Assembly (NCBI GenBank): GCA_963556695.1
Contig: CAUWAG010000012.1
Coordinates: 1,426,001-1,490,000 of the forward strand
Reading direction: 5' to 3'
DNA from: Anthostomella pinea
Taxonomy: Eukaryota > Ascomycota > Sordariomycetes > Xylariales > Xylariaceae
Length of the DNA: 64,000 nt
Shown here in pieces: positions 11,614 through 22,745 of this stretch. A program made the position numbers and the translations under genes. The stretch's first letter is position 1; each line of letters opens with the position of its first letter. A model generated the notes under the pieces. The model was given only the letters and a program-made list of their open reading frames with translations. It was not told where the DNA came from and ran no database searches.

Positions 11614-12464
11614 GTGCATCCAACTTCCACACATAACATGCCTTTCACTACCGAATGTGGTACTCCTCTCACTGTTTCAACTGAACTGCACCCTAACATA
11701 TCAGCTAAAGGCCTCTATTTTCTCGACGAGGTAGCTGACGTTATTGCTGGACCACTTGCTGCTGTCGGTGCGATGGGCAGGTATTCATGCCATCATTTCG
11801 ATTATTGCCCAGACAATACTGAGCAAAGCCCAACTGGTTCTGGTAGTACAACACAACGAAACAGCCCAACCCGATATGCGGGCTTTCACCACAGTGCACA
11901 CACTCCATCAGTTCCAGAATCCCCTAGCAGCAATTGCTTTGCACAAGCGCCATGCAGTGTCACCCAGGCATATCCGGTAGCCGGGCGACCTGATGCTAGC
12001 TCCTCCGTGCAATGGGCTACTAGCTTTCGAAGCCTCCCAGCACTTCCTGCTCACAACCCATATACATTTCCCCAGTCCGTACTGAACCCAGAAGGCCTTT
12101 TCGGGTAGGCCACCACTAATCCTTGGTCAATAATCACTCCTAATTGTAATAGGACGGTCCAAGTGACAATGCCGCAACTTTGCACTCCAGCAAATTATCT
12201 ACTTTTCCAGCTTTGCTTCAATGCCAATGTTCCCGGCAATAACCCTCAGGTCTTGAAATAATGGGCTGTCAATCTAAACGGGCGCAACTTCGAAGTCAAT
12301 ATGGCGAACAGTTTAATGGGAAATCTCACCCCAGGCGAATTCGCTTTGAACACCGCTGATCTGCTCTCTTACTACCGCATCCGTAACAACAACCAACCGT
12401 TCGTTCCCGTCCAATGCTGCCCTGATTACCTTTCTGCTCTTGCAGAAATAGCTCAACAAGGCAG
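11614..12464 (+). pseudogene. Unidentified decayed coding sequence abutting LINE copy 2
   Basis: Plus-strand frame 1 looks coding at both ends: 'LHPNISAKGLYFLDEVADV' near 11,690-11,740, and 'GNLTPGEFALNTADLLSYYR' with 'FVPVQCCPDYLSALAEIAQQ' near 12,320-12,460. In-frame stops occur at 12,106 and 12,259. In the middle (11,744-11,980) another frame looks better ('LVLVVQHNETAQPD'), which suggests indels. The frame runs directly into the LINE tail at about 12,465, so the LINE may have inserted into it. I do not recognise the family. Confidence 0.4.
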
Positions 12465-12490
12465 TGATTGATTGATTGATTGATTGATTG
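12465..12490 (-). repeat. ATTG/CAAT microsatellite tail of LINE copy 2
   Basis: About six and a half TGAT (ATTG) units end the 3' side of the minus-strand LINE. Copy 1 of the same family ends in AAAC units instead. Confidence 0.8.
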
Positions 12491-12668
12491 TATTTAACGT
12501 GGGGGGTAGCTCCTCAGTAGTGCAAACCACGCCTCCCAGAGCCTCTGCATCGCAGGGTTGTGGAGGTCTCAAGATAATAAGTACAGTCAGTCCCGCTCAC
12601 GGGCCCATCCCCGTTGTTGCGGCGGTATGACCTTGGGGTCATCTATCTGGTCTTTCAAGAAAAGCTAT

Positions 12669-15600
12669 CTATCGGGGGCAGATTATTAAAAAGAATTTGC
12701 TTTTCTCCACAAATTTTGCCCATTCTGTGCTCCTCTCCCCTAAGTATTATAAACAAGCTGTCCTAGGTGAGTACTTAGGCAGCAGCCAGTTTTTCCCCAG
12801 TCTCTTACAAAGAAAATGTGTTGTGGTGTTTTCTTCTCACCACAGCTGCAGTGATCATTTGAGTCTGTATGCCCAAAGCGTTCATGGTATCTGGCAAAGT
12901 CGCCATGTCCAGATCTGGCCGTTAGAAGTCTGTGTAAAGTACTCCTCTTAAAAGATATAAGGTCTCTTTCAGTTACTATATATGAGTATATTTCTTAATA
13001 TCTAGGTTCTGATTGGTCTTTCTACCATTGGTTGAACTCTTTCTTGCCCTTTCTTTTGAGATTTCTTTTGACCTAAGAGATTATAGAAAGGTTTGTTATG
13101 TCTGTTTTTAGCATAGTATCCTTTTTTGTTAGTGTGTCGGCAGCTTCGTTGCTATCAATATCTCTGTGTCTAGGAATCCACTTGACGGTCACTCCAGGAG
13201 TGTGTACTGTGGCAAATTCTTGAAATCGTAGAAAAATGTTCTGTGATGTCTCGGGTGGAGTCCCATTGAGCCCATCTACCACTGACGTGTTGTCCAGGCA
13301 GACAAATAGCTGTTTTCTGTGTCCAATTGCCCTGGCTACTGCAAGACCTTGGAAAGCACCATGGACTTTAGTATCTATTACTTCTATTTAAAGAAGTCTG
13401 CCTTTTCTCTGATATATTTCTTGTGTAGTGCCGCCTTTCCTGATGGTATAACCCCATCTAGTGCGGGTTGTGCCTTGGTCGTCTAATTGTGATCCATCTG
13501 AATAGATGACAAGGTTAGTATTCATGTTTCTCTCCTATAGCCATTACTTAAAGAGCTCTATTTTTTTGTCTTTATTTTTGCGGACTGGGGGCTTTTTTAA
13601 TAATGGTCTAGTAAGTGTTGGTCTCTGGAAGTCAGGGACTAGCTGGAAGCTCCTTTGTAGCCTTGTTAGATTCTTGCGAGCTTGTATTTGGAGCCTGCCA
13701 ATAAGAGGGTGTCTCTGGTCTATTCGTCCTAGTCAGAGGCCGTGACGTCGTCTTATTGACTCTGCAAGAACTCCTGCTGGGGGAATCTGTAATTCAAAGT
13801 ATAAGATATGTCCAGGGTGTGTTTTCCAGACTGGCAAGATAGCCCTGATCACCGTTCGTAATACGGCATCTATTGTTCCAAGAAGCCCCTTAATGCGACA
13901 TGCTGATGTCCCACCTAAGCTCCCAACTTTCTTGATTCCTGGGTACCAGGCCTCCAGGCCGTGTGTAAGAATATGAATAACACAAGCTTTCACAGCCCTC
14001 TTGGTTGACTTTCTAGGAAGTCCTTTGATTGTGTTGTAAAGTCCCCGAAGGTGATTTGCTACCTTATTAGCTTTCTTAGCCTAGTAGAAAACTTGATCTT
14101 TGAAGTTTAGTTTTCTATCTAAGAGGACATCTAGCCATCGTATAGAGTCTTTTGCTATTTTGTTCATTATCCCGTGGCGGACCGGAGGATTGTCTGTGTT
14201 CTTTTTCCGCGAGAAATGTATGATCTCGGTTTTGTTAAGGTCAAATTCAATAGTATTGTTATGTCCTTATTGATTAAATAGATAAAGATTTTTAAAAGCC
14301 TCTATAGCTTTTTTTTTAAGGCTCTTTCCAATGCAGAGAATTGTTAAGTTATCTGTGTATCTAAAATGTCTCCTTTTCATACCGAGTCGGGCACAGATTG
14401 GCTCTGTATACAGCATATAAAGGATTAAAGAGACTGGTGAGCCTTGTGGTAGCCCACAAGTGAGAGTTTTTATATTGGTCACAATACCTTCAAACTGAAC
14501 TCTTGGGGACCGCTCGGTCATGAATGACTGGACCCGTCTTATAAAAAAGCCCGGCCAACCCTGTTCTCTCATGCGAACTACCAGCCGTTCTATTAGGGCA
14601 GCATCAAAGGCCCCTTTCACATCTGACATGACTACTATTGCAACGAGGCCTTAGTCGAGGGCCTGCTCAATATCGTGTATGAGTGCAGCTACCAGGTCAG
14701 TGGCAGAGCGCTTTGGTAGAGCTCTAAAATATTGTGAAGCTAGAATTCTAAGTTTAATAACAAATCAGGTAATTCTTTTTGTAATGGGTCGTTCTAGGCC
14801 TTTGCCAAGACATGACAATAGCGATATTGGTCTGTAGGCCCTGGGATTGGAATAGTCTTTCTTGCCTGGTTTTGGGGTCATCACCACCTCAGCCACTTTG
14901 AATGGTTTCGGGTGATGTCCAATCTGTAGGCAGGTCTGGAAAAGGGCTCTGATATGTTCTTTAATGACTGGCCAGCAAGCTTTCAGAATTCATACTGTGA
15001 GGGTGTTTATTCCCGGGGAGTTGCTCTTGGTCCCTATAGTGCACCTTTCAGCCTCTTCCAGTCCGACATGGTATTCAAGGGGGATGTATGGCTTGGGTTG
15101 TGTGATCTGAGCGGACCAGGGGTCGATGATATCGTTGTCTGAGGTACTTCGTTCAAGCGTGGCTGAGCGTAGTGCATTTGCCTTGTTCTCTTGTGACTCG
15201 AATATTTGGTCTCCTATGATGATTGGGGGGGAACGCAATCCTGCTGATAGCTTGTGCCAAGAGACGATTCTGTATAGGTCCTTGGGCTCAGTTGCTGGAT
15301 TGATTAGAGTCTGCCAGTATTCTCTCCTAGCTTTCTGAACCACGCGGCAAAATTCCCGTCGGGCTGAATTTCGCCCTCTTTGGCTTATAGTCTGTTTAGA
15401 AAGGGTCCTGTATGTCTGAATAGCTGCTTTACAGTTATCATTCCATCAAGCAGTGGGCCTAGATTGTTGGTGCTTTTTGCCCACTGTCCTGATACAGCCT
15501 TGGATCATATTGATCAAGCTCTGTGTAAAGGCATCCACCTGGCCAGGGGATGCATCCAGCTAGGAGAGCTCATAAATCCTGGTTTGGACATTATCTGCCA

Positions 15601-16360
15601 GCTCTTGTAGTTTATCATCCGGTACTATCCAATGATTGGCCTTGGGGATTCGGTCCAGATCTCCCTGAATTGGAATAACTATTCGTAATGTCTCATGATC
15701 TGAGGTGCACTGAAGTGCATCATTGATTGAGGCTTTAGCCATGGGGACATCTGAGAACACCAGATCTAGTACATTCCTGTCATCATGTATTGGGACATCT
15801 GGTTCAGAAATCAGATCCAGTCCGTGATCTGCCATAGTCTGTGCAAGTATAACACCACCATGATATCCTGAATTGCTCAAGTCCCAGGATGTGTCGCCAG
15901 CATTGAAATCTCCAGTTATAACGCAGCCAAAAGGTGGAGTCCATACTTCCAGAATGTCATCCACTTCCTGTGGGTTGTCACATGGCCGGTAGACATTGGC
16001 AAATGTAATGCCTTGTACCTTGACCCAGGTGATATCTTGTGTAGCATAAGGCCAAAATTGATCCGCTTAAAGGTGTTTTCTCATATAGATGAGAGATCTG
16101 GGCCGTGTACTGTCGCTGTCCCAGGAATCCACTGGGGAGTATATATCGTAATTGGGGGGTGTTTTTACTCTCATTCTCTTGCCTGGTGGTATGCCAACCT
16201 AGGGCTCTTGCATCAGAATAATGTCTGCTTGTTCTCCTTTGTAGTCAGCCAGGTTAATGGCTAACTTTGTAGGGCCTGCACTCTTTTGTCCTCCTGCTAT
16301 ATTCACAGAATGGATGACTAGATGCCCGTGTCGATGTGTTTCGTTTGATGTACCTAACAT
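12669..16360 (-). pseudogene. LINE ORF2: endonuclease, reverse transcriptase, RNase H (dead)
   Basis: ORF2 starts at ATG 16358-16360 and overlaps the ORF1 stop by 7 bases, as is usual for coupled LINE ORFs. Domain order: APE-type endonuclease ('ILMQEP' near the start; 'ITGDFNAGDTSW' and 'SDHETL' at 15.6-15.9 kb); reverse transcriptase at about 14.3-14.6 kb ('SDVKGAFDA', 'GLPQGSPVS'); RNase H at about 13.1-13.5 kb ('WIPRHRDIDSNEAAD'). The RT catalytic box reads 'YTDN' where YADD is expected. At least two in-frame stops lie near 16.1-16.2 kb, and a one-base loss near 12.82 kb destroys the C-terminal zinc block. The ORF ends with the same stop codon as copy 1. Confidence 0.85.
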
Positions 16361-17967
16361 TGACTGACAACAATGGTATTGGCATCTCTGAGATGAGTTG
16401 TATCTGTTGTGTCGATTTGTATTGTGATGTCTTCGTTATTGTTGCTGGGTGTTGACCCAGCTTGGTTTCTGCCTGTTTTATTGAAGGCCTTGGATCTGGC
16501 TCTTTCTCCAGCCAGCCTTATTTCCTGGGTTTGCTCCCATGTGTGCTTATGGATGATGCCTTTCACAACCTTGGGGCGTGTAGGGTATTTGTCGAAGTTG
16601 GCAGCATGAGCTCCTTTGTAGTTGACACACTTTGGGATTGGTTTTTTGCACTCCCCCTGATGTACTGCACTGGCGCAATGTGCACATACTAGCTTTTCAC
16701 ATCGGTAGTTCCTACCATGGTATCTGAAGCAGCTCGCACACTGGTGAACCTTGGGGGAGTATTGAATATGCCTTGAGGTCATTAAATAAGTAAAAAGCAT
16801 GAATGGTTTCTTTGCTGCATGGGGCAGAGAGATCACCCATGTAATCTCTGGATCAGAATTAACTGTCTTTCTTGAGAGTATGTACCTTAAAGGTCTGTCA
16901 CCTATTTGGGCTTCAACTTCCTTAGTAACAGCAATGTCGGTAATGTCGATTGTCAACCCTTCCGCACTGATGACCTTTCTTGGGCATCTATCGACCTTAT
17001 AGTGATGCCAGACTGTGTATGTCTCGATCTTTTCTGCCTTGAGAATGTCAGTGATTTCTTCTTGGAAGGCTAGGAGCTTAGCCTGAGTTGGCTTATCCCT
17101 TGGGTATAAGGTAAATTCAGAGGGGTACCGGGTCACTTCTCTAAGCTCTTGAGGGTGGAGCTTAAGTCTTTTGTTCAGTATAGACTTTATTCCGTAAGGC
17201 TTTAGATGGCTATTATCCATGTAAACAAAGACCCACAGATCATCCTGCTTCTTCTTTAGTTGGTTGGCAGTGATAAGGGCGCCAGGCTGTGTTTTCCTCA
17301 TGGTAGTGTTGACTGTCCGTGGATGCTGTTGCTGGCTAGAGGAGACAGCTTGGGCGAAGGTCATGGTGGGCTTTACTATCCCTATCCCCCCAGGAATGGT
17401 CTTCCTTTCGTGCGGATCTCGGGTTTCTAGCCACTCGTTTAGACATTTAAAGAAGAAAGTGCTGAACTCCTTGACATGAGAGTATAATTCGGTTCCAGCT
17501 TTCTTAAGTGTCTTATCAACTACTGCAGCACACTTTTGAAATATTGTTATCCTGGCTTTATATAGATGCTTGTCTTTAGCCAGTATCTTAGCAACTTGGT
17601 CCTGGTACTCTAAAGAAGAGGCTTTGCTCTCTATATCACATCTAATGGCTTGGTCTGTAAAGATTTCGTTCAATTGAGATTGTTTTATTCTAGTAGTACT
17701 GCTGTTATTAATATTTCAGGATTTTCCTTTCAGAGAGGAAATAACGGTGAAGTCAGCCTCAGAAACCTGTAGCGGGCTGCTGCTGATATTGTCAAGCAGC
17801 GCCTGGCGGAGCCCGTTCGGAGTTGCCGGGCCGTATGTCTTTCTAGGGGCCAGGGATTTCAGCACGCCGCCGGTGGTCGTCTTTGGGATGGCCATGGGCG
17901 TGTTTAGGGGCCTGTTGTAGAAGGGTGCCATCCGGCTTGTGAGAAAAATTCTCTTGTGCCTTGGCAA
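16354..17967 (-). pseudogene. LINE ORF1 (gag-like, zinc knuckles), one stop
   Basis: The frame runs from ATG 17,965-17,967 to the stop at 16,354-16,356, with a single in-frame TGA at 17,716-17,718. A CGA-to-TGA change would explain it. The C-terminal third has three Cys/His clusters: 'CASCFRYHG', 'CAHCASAVHQGEC' and 'CVNYKGAH..DKYPTR'. In the third cluster two positions usually held by Cys are Tyr (TGY to TAY), the G-to-A type expected from RIP on the other strand. ORF1 proteins of this type bind the element RNA. The N-terminal part is basic and unstructured. Confidence 0.82.
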
Positions 17968-18094
17968 AGATAGTGAGTTACTGAGAGAAGTGCCTACTTT
18001 AGTGCAGATATTGAGGTTGCGCCAAGAAAAATAGTTGTTTTTGTTTGGTTGTGCGAGAATGATCGCATGGATGTTCTATAACGAACCTTATTGA

Positions 18095-19159
18095 GTCATT
18101 GAATGGCCCCAGACCTTCACAAGTGACCGTAGCCCCCAGTTCATCTCGGCCTTTGCTGACAAACTCTCAAAGATCCACGGCACTAAGCTGGAGTTTTCAT
18201 CAGCAGGTCACAAACAGTCTGTTGGCCAGGTGGAGATAATGAACGAGTATATTGACCAACATTTGCGACCATTTGTTAACCATTTTTAAGACAACTGTGC
18301 CAGAGCCATCCCAGCCATGGATGCCGCTCAGGTCTCCTTGCCCCACAAATCATTAGGCGGTCTCTCACCCCATGAAGTACTGACCGGATGACCAATGAAG
18401 ATGTCATTTGACTGGGAAGCGCGTACCAAAGTACTTACAAAGCTCTCTAAGCAAGAACGTCTCACTAGATCCGAGGCTCAGGAGATGGCTCGTCAGATCC
18501 AGACGTGCGCGGAATACGCCCAGGACGCCATCAAGAAGGCTTAAGAATGAATGGTACAGCAAGCAAATAAGCATCATCGCGTGCCTGACTTTGGCGTTAG
18601 TGATCACATCTATATCATCAAGAAGACAGGAACCATAACGGGCCGCCCCAGTGATAAGCTCGACTATCCGATGACTCATCAACATTACGAGATCATACAC
18701 GAGTCCACTGATCGACCGAACACGTTCAAGTTGCGGCTATCCGATCAGTGGCGAGGCTCGAAGTGGTTCTACGCTGATCGTCTGTGCAAGTATGCAAATA
18801 ACCCGGTGCCGGGTCAAGCCACCGACGAACCTAACGGCGTGATCATTGATCCTAACCTTAGAGAAGAGGAATGGGAGCTCACGAATGTCCTTACCTCGCG
18901 GTTTCACTACAACAAGCTTCAGTACCAAATCCTCTGGAAAGGATGGGACCCTGATGGGCTTTGGTGCCCTGCTGGCGACTTCAAGAACTCAGCGGAACTT
19001 TTGAAGGCTTATCATGACGAGTACCCTGATGCTGCTGGCCCGCCGGCACGTCTCGAACACTGGCTTCAGGCGGCTCAGAGTGACGAGTTCGATCCACCGC
19101 ATCCTGACAATGACAAGCCGGCCAAGATAACGAGATCAAGAATGTGTCATCGTGGCTAA
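18095..19159 (+). pseudogene. Ty3/gypsy chromovirus Pol remnant: integrase end and chromodomain
   Basis: One frame with several stops (TAA 18,286, TGA about 18,388, TAA 18,541, TGA 18,547) keeps the end of the integrase core: 'TSDRSPQFISAFADKL' (catalytic Asp region), 'GQVEIMNEYIDQHLRPFV' (Glu region) and 'LSPHEVLTG'. The uninterrupted final 202 codons (18,551-19,159) contain an integrase C-terminal domain and a chromodomain-like block: 'WELTNVLTSRFHYNKLQY', 'ILWKGWDPDGLWCPAGDF'. Chromodomains target such elements to heterochromatin. The protease, RT and LTRs are not visible, so this is a fragment, possibly cut by the neighbouring LINE. Confidence 0.85.
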
Positions 19160-21093
19160 CTTCATGATGAAAAATACGTCAAAAAGTGACCGTCTATCAA
19201 CCGAGCAGTAACGAGGATTTACGATGAACCCACAGCCCCGTATGCCCAGGTGGTCAATGTTAATTCCGTGAGGACTTTGAACCTGCTCTTCCCTGTCACT
19301 ATATAACTCTGTACTTTCAAGCATACACACTATGAAACCGTCTATGAGGTCATCAAGCCCTAGCCGTGTCTAGTGGCGGGTCTCGCAGTCGTCGATGGGG
19401 GAACAGTCCTCTCGATTCAGCTTGACTTTTCGGGTTAATGACGGAAACCGGTCAAATTTGGCATTGTATGTGTATCACAGGTTGAGGCTATCACGAGCAA
19501 TGTAGTGTTCACAACAGTGTCAGGAGATTTTGGGGGGGCACACACCCAATTCGGCTGAACAGTGGGTACCCGGTTTATCTTCGGCCTGCGGCGATTTGGC
19601 AAAGTGGGCCCCGGCTCATCCTGCGCCGGGCGCCGCCACTGACGGCACAAACACGTGGTATTTCTGCGCTAGTTGACTAGCGGCATGTGCATTCGCCTCC
19701 GCAGCGGGAGAGGAGGGTTCGATCCAGACTCGAGGCGAGTGTTTTTGTGCGCGGGGGGTTGTGATGGTCTGACCTCCCATCAGGTCTAACACCCCATCTG
19801 CAGTGGTCAGTGCGCTGCATCAGGTGACCTGGCGCACAGGACGTGTTGCCCTGACTGCTACTAGATTAGCTAGTGGGCCAGATCCTTCTTTCCCTCTTCA
19901 CCGAGAGATTCTTACACGTACGTAGTGAACGCAGGACTGTTACGTCCACTCCATATTTACGCTTCGTGACATCGAGTCCGGCACCCGGAGCAAGGCATCC
20001 TGGGTCATTCTACTTCCCGAGACTGTGGCATAGACGTATGGTCTTTAGCTAAGTACCTTGGTGACGTCCTGGGCCACTTCTCTTTCCGCCATTGCTCTAC
20101 GGCTCAGACATTCTCGCTCATCCCTTCGATGCAAAAACCATCGCATCAGACTTCATTTATATGTTCCCGTCACAGGTACGGGACCAGCCGGTTGTCATGT
20201 TCGGGCCAAAACAGAACTGACCTGGAATAAGAGGTCCTCCGACGAACAGAGTAACTACACAGTCCAGAAAATACCATAAGAGGTATATACTCAAGGCTGC
20301 AGTTGATATGATGTGCAATTCAGAGTATTGCAGAGGCCATGGGCAATGGCTGTATACCCACGGTGGAACATTGCTGCATCTGGTGGTTGCGTATCGCACG
20401 TGTATGTTGTGGCAATTTAGCTACGTAGGTAACAAGTGCGATTTCGCTACGGACCGGTGTCCCATCCCTAAATCCAGTATTTTACACATCATACATTGCT
20501 CTTGGAAAGCTACCAGACGTTCACTGCAGCTCAGATCGGCAGATCCTATCGAGTAAAGTGAACTTGATTCCTCCTTGAGTTGCGTTCCCTTGAATATTGC
20601 ACTCAACCGAGTATCTTCGAGATACAAATGCTTGCAGGCTAGAGTTTGTGGTAATAACAACAGTGATTCGACCTCAAACCACTCGTCTGGAGTTCTGATG
20701 GAAAATCTCAACCCTTTCGATACCGGTCGTCAAAAGGTTAGCGAGGTTGCTGCAATGCATGCATGGTCAGGGCAGAATTCTCCAGTCTGATATCGCCAGT
20801 GTTGAGGCGAGGAGGAGAAGACAGGAACAGGAGAGAAGAAGACATGCTCATGCTCATGGAAGCGCGGCGGAATTACAGGTGGTGTATCATGAAAGGCGCA
20901 AGATGGTGCGGCATCATGCCTGCCTCTGATGCCTCAGGACGCTGGGTTGGAATCATGGTGTCTTTCGGGTGAGGGTACATGATGGTGGTTTGGTGGAGGG
21001 AGGGGCAGAGAACAGGTGGCTTTGGGAGGAGACTGAATAGCGCATCCTAGTCATGACGCCCCGTGCGACAGCCGCAGAGTGAGTAAGGACTCC
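19160..21093. other. Intergenic, no supported gene
   Basis: No convincing ORF. A stretch at about 19,670-19,745 has a tRNA B-box-like core (ggttcgatcc) without a pairing T-stem. A purine-rich stretch lies at 20,800-20,860. A 3' LTR for the gypsy remnant would be expected near 19.2-19.9 kb but could not be delimited. Confidence 0.45.
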
Positions 21094-21783
21094 CTAGCTT
21101 TCTTCGTCGCTCGATTGAATCTTCGCCTTCCAAAGCTCGAGCGATTTTCGATCTTCGTGATCACCGTATCTAGCACTCATTTCGAGCAGAATTATTTCGA
21201 TCTTGGGCAATTCTGGGGTTTCAAAAGTTAGCCGTAAGTTCGGACCTGCAAATGCAGGAGTATTCCATCTGTCGGCTGGACGCCCGATAATGGGGGATAG
21301 GGAATAGTACTTATCTGCAAGCTGGCCTTCATGGTACCGCCACAGACCTCTTTCGTCCACCCACGTCGTTTTCACTATCTTTACGTTTTCCGCTAAACAC
21401 CAGAGGCGCTCGTCTTCGTGGCGACGAGTGCATGTTTGACAGACGAAGAATAGTCGGATCAGGTCCATGCGGACCAGCCATCGGGCCGTTCCGCAAAAGC
21501 CACACTTCGGCTGCTGCACCATGACGCGAGCTAGGTCGATGTAGCTTATGGACCTGAGGACTTGCTTGACTCGTTTACTGTGGTGTCCGAATTCCATCCG
21601 AAAGTAATGCTTCAGAAGACGGTATTGGTCATCGGACCAGAGAAGGAACTGGGCCTGGCGATTGACGAGGGTGAAGCTGGCAGCGCTAGCGGGGTCGAGG
21701 TAAGAGAGAGCCATGTATTGCACCTCCCGAGGAAGCTTTGAGATTGGCCCCAGGCAAGCGAGCTCTGTTCCTTGGTGATTCAT
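21094..21783 (-). CDS. F-box protein with Cys-rich central motif
   Basis: Single-exon gene of 229 codons. The N-terminus ('ISKLPREVQYMALSYL', then 'DPASAASFTLVNRQ') fits an F-box, which in known proteins binds Skp1 in SCF ubiquitin ligases. A possible zinc site follows: 'CGFCGTARW' about 20 residues before 'CQTC'. The acidic C-terminus ends 'SSDEES'. No WD40 or LRR repeats are present, so the substrate is unknown. The start is the first ATG after stops in this frame. Fungi have many such lineage-specific F-box genes. The molecular role is inferred from the F-box alone. Confidence 0.75.
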   Translation of the reverse strand: MNHQGTELACLGPISKLPREVQYMALSYLDPASAASFTLVNRQAQFLLWSDDQYRLLKHYFRMEFGHHSKRVKQVLRSISYIDLARVMVQQPKCGFCGTARWLVRMDLIRLFFVCQTCTRRHEDERLWCLAENVKIVKTTWVDERGLWRYHEGQLADKYYSLSPIIGRPADRWNTPAFAGPNLRLTFETPELPKIEIILLEMSARYGDHEDRKSLELWKAKIQSSDEES

Positions 21784-22745
21784 CTTGCACGTTCGTCTAA
21801 TGCGCGTCGTGAAGGAGTGGGGGTGTTGGTGGTGGTGGTTTGTTGTTCGGACGATGGAGGGATGGAAGGACCTGGGTCGGCGGCACTGTTGTGCAGGTCG
21901 TAATCGCGGGTTTCGGCTTGATTGAGTAATAGAGACGAGAGATTTCCTGAGAGTTCGGCTGACTCAATCGGGAACGGCGGCGCGACGCGGTGGCGATAGT
22001 TCTTCGGGGTGTTGGCAGTCCATGATGGTGTGGGTGTTGGACAATGGAGGAAGAAGCGTGGAAGGAGGGATGTGATGAAGATGGGAGAGTCGGAACCTTG
22101 AGAGACGAGAGAAATGACGGACCAAGGTCGCAGGTCTTGCCGGTTGTGAGTGCAGGTGTTGAGCGAATGAAGGTACGCGATTAGGTATGCGGGAGTAGGT
22201 AGCAGCCTCCTCCTGTACAATAGGGGAGTCTCCACAACCCCTACCCCACAGCCCCTTACCCCCCAACCCCCCACAACCCTCTACTCCTCGGGGGGCTGCT
22301 GACTCCGGATGCCAACTGCCACGGCGTCTCTATTGGTGCAGTTCCTTCCCATAATGAGATGCGGCACGTCGAAGCGATCTGGGCTTTGGTACACATGCTC
22401 ATTCGAACGACAAACAGACGACCTGGTATGAAAATGCACGTGGCCAGCTGGAGGTGCACTATGTACAATATCTGAATACCGAGAGTCTACAATTCTTCCC
22501 ACCTTGGACACGGTGCCGGAGCAGATGAAGGTTTCGCTGGTGCCATATGTGGCGGCGTTGAGGTTGAGGGGGAAGATGGATGGAGTTCAGCCATGACTCA
22601 TGAGCCCAAAAAAAAAAAAAAAAAAAGATCCTCTAATTGCTCAAGGTTGCGGCAGAGCCTCGATTGATCCCATAAGATCGATACTATCTCTCAACCTGCG
22701 GAGTTGGGAACACACAGTCTTCCCACCTTGGCGACAACTTCCTAC
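21784..22745. other. Upstream region of F-box gene; poly-A tract
   Basis: Pyrimidine-rich on the minus strand (21.8-22.3 kb), which fits a fungal promoter and 5' leader. It includes a short upstream ORF (ATG near 22,025). A run of 19 A lies at 22,608-22,626. Overlapping ORFs of 70-164 codons here have no recognisable content. Confidence 0.4.

Larger units (their letters stand above)
12465..18050 (-). mobile_element. Nearly full-length LINE, Tad1-like, copy 2
   Basis: Reading leftwards on the minus strand, the element has a short leader, ORF1 (nucleic-acid-binding, Zn knuckles), ORF2 (endonuclease, reverse transcriptase, RNase H), a 3' UTR that matches copy 1, and a CAAT-repeat tail. The total is about 5.6 kb. 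The 5' edge is uncertain, and I found no target-site duplication. Multiple stops and lost catalytic residues show it is dead. It lies between an unidentified decayed gene and a gypsy integrase fragment. Confidence 0.85.

Noticed and set aside
19670..19745. Possible tRNA or tRNA-derived SINE (ggttcgatcc box)
   Set aside because: The B-box-like core is present, but neither a T-stem, an acceptor stem nor a convincing anticodon arm pairs up.
21780..22274. N-terminal extension or extra gene before the F-box gene
   Set aside because: Its stop overlaps the F-box ATG, and the translation is Pro/Thr-rich low complexity typical of a pyrimidine-rich leader.
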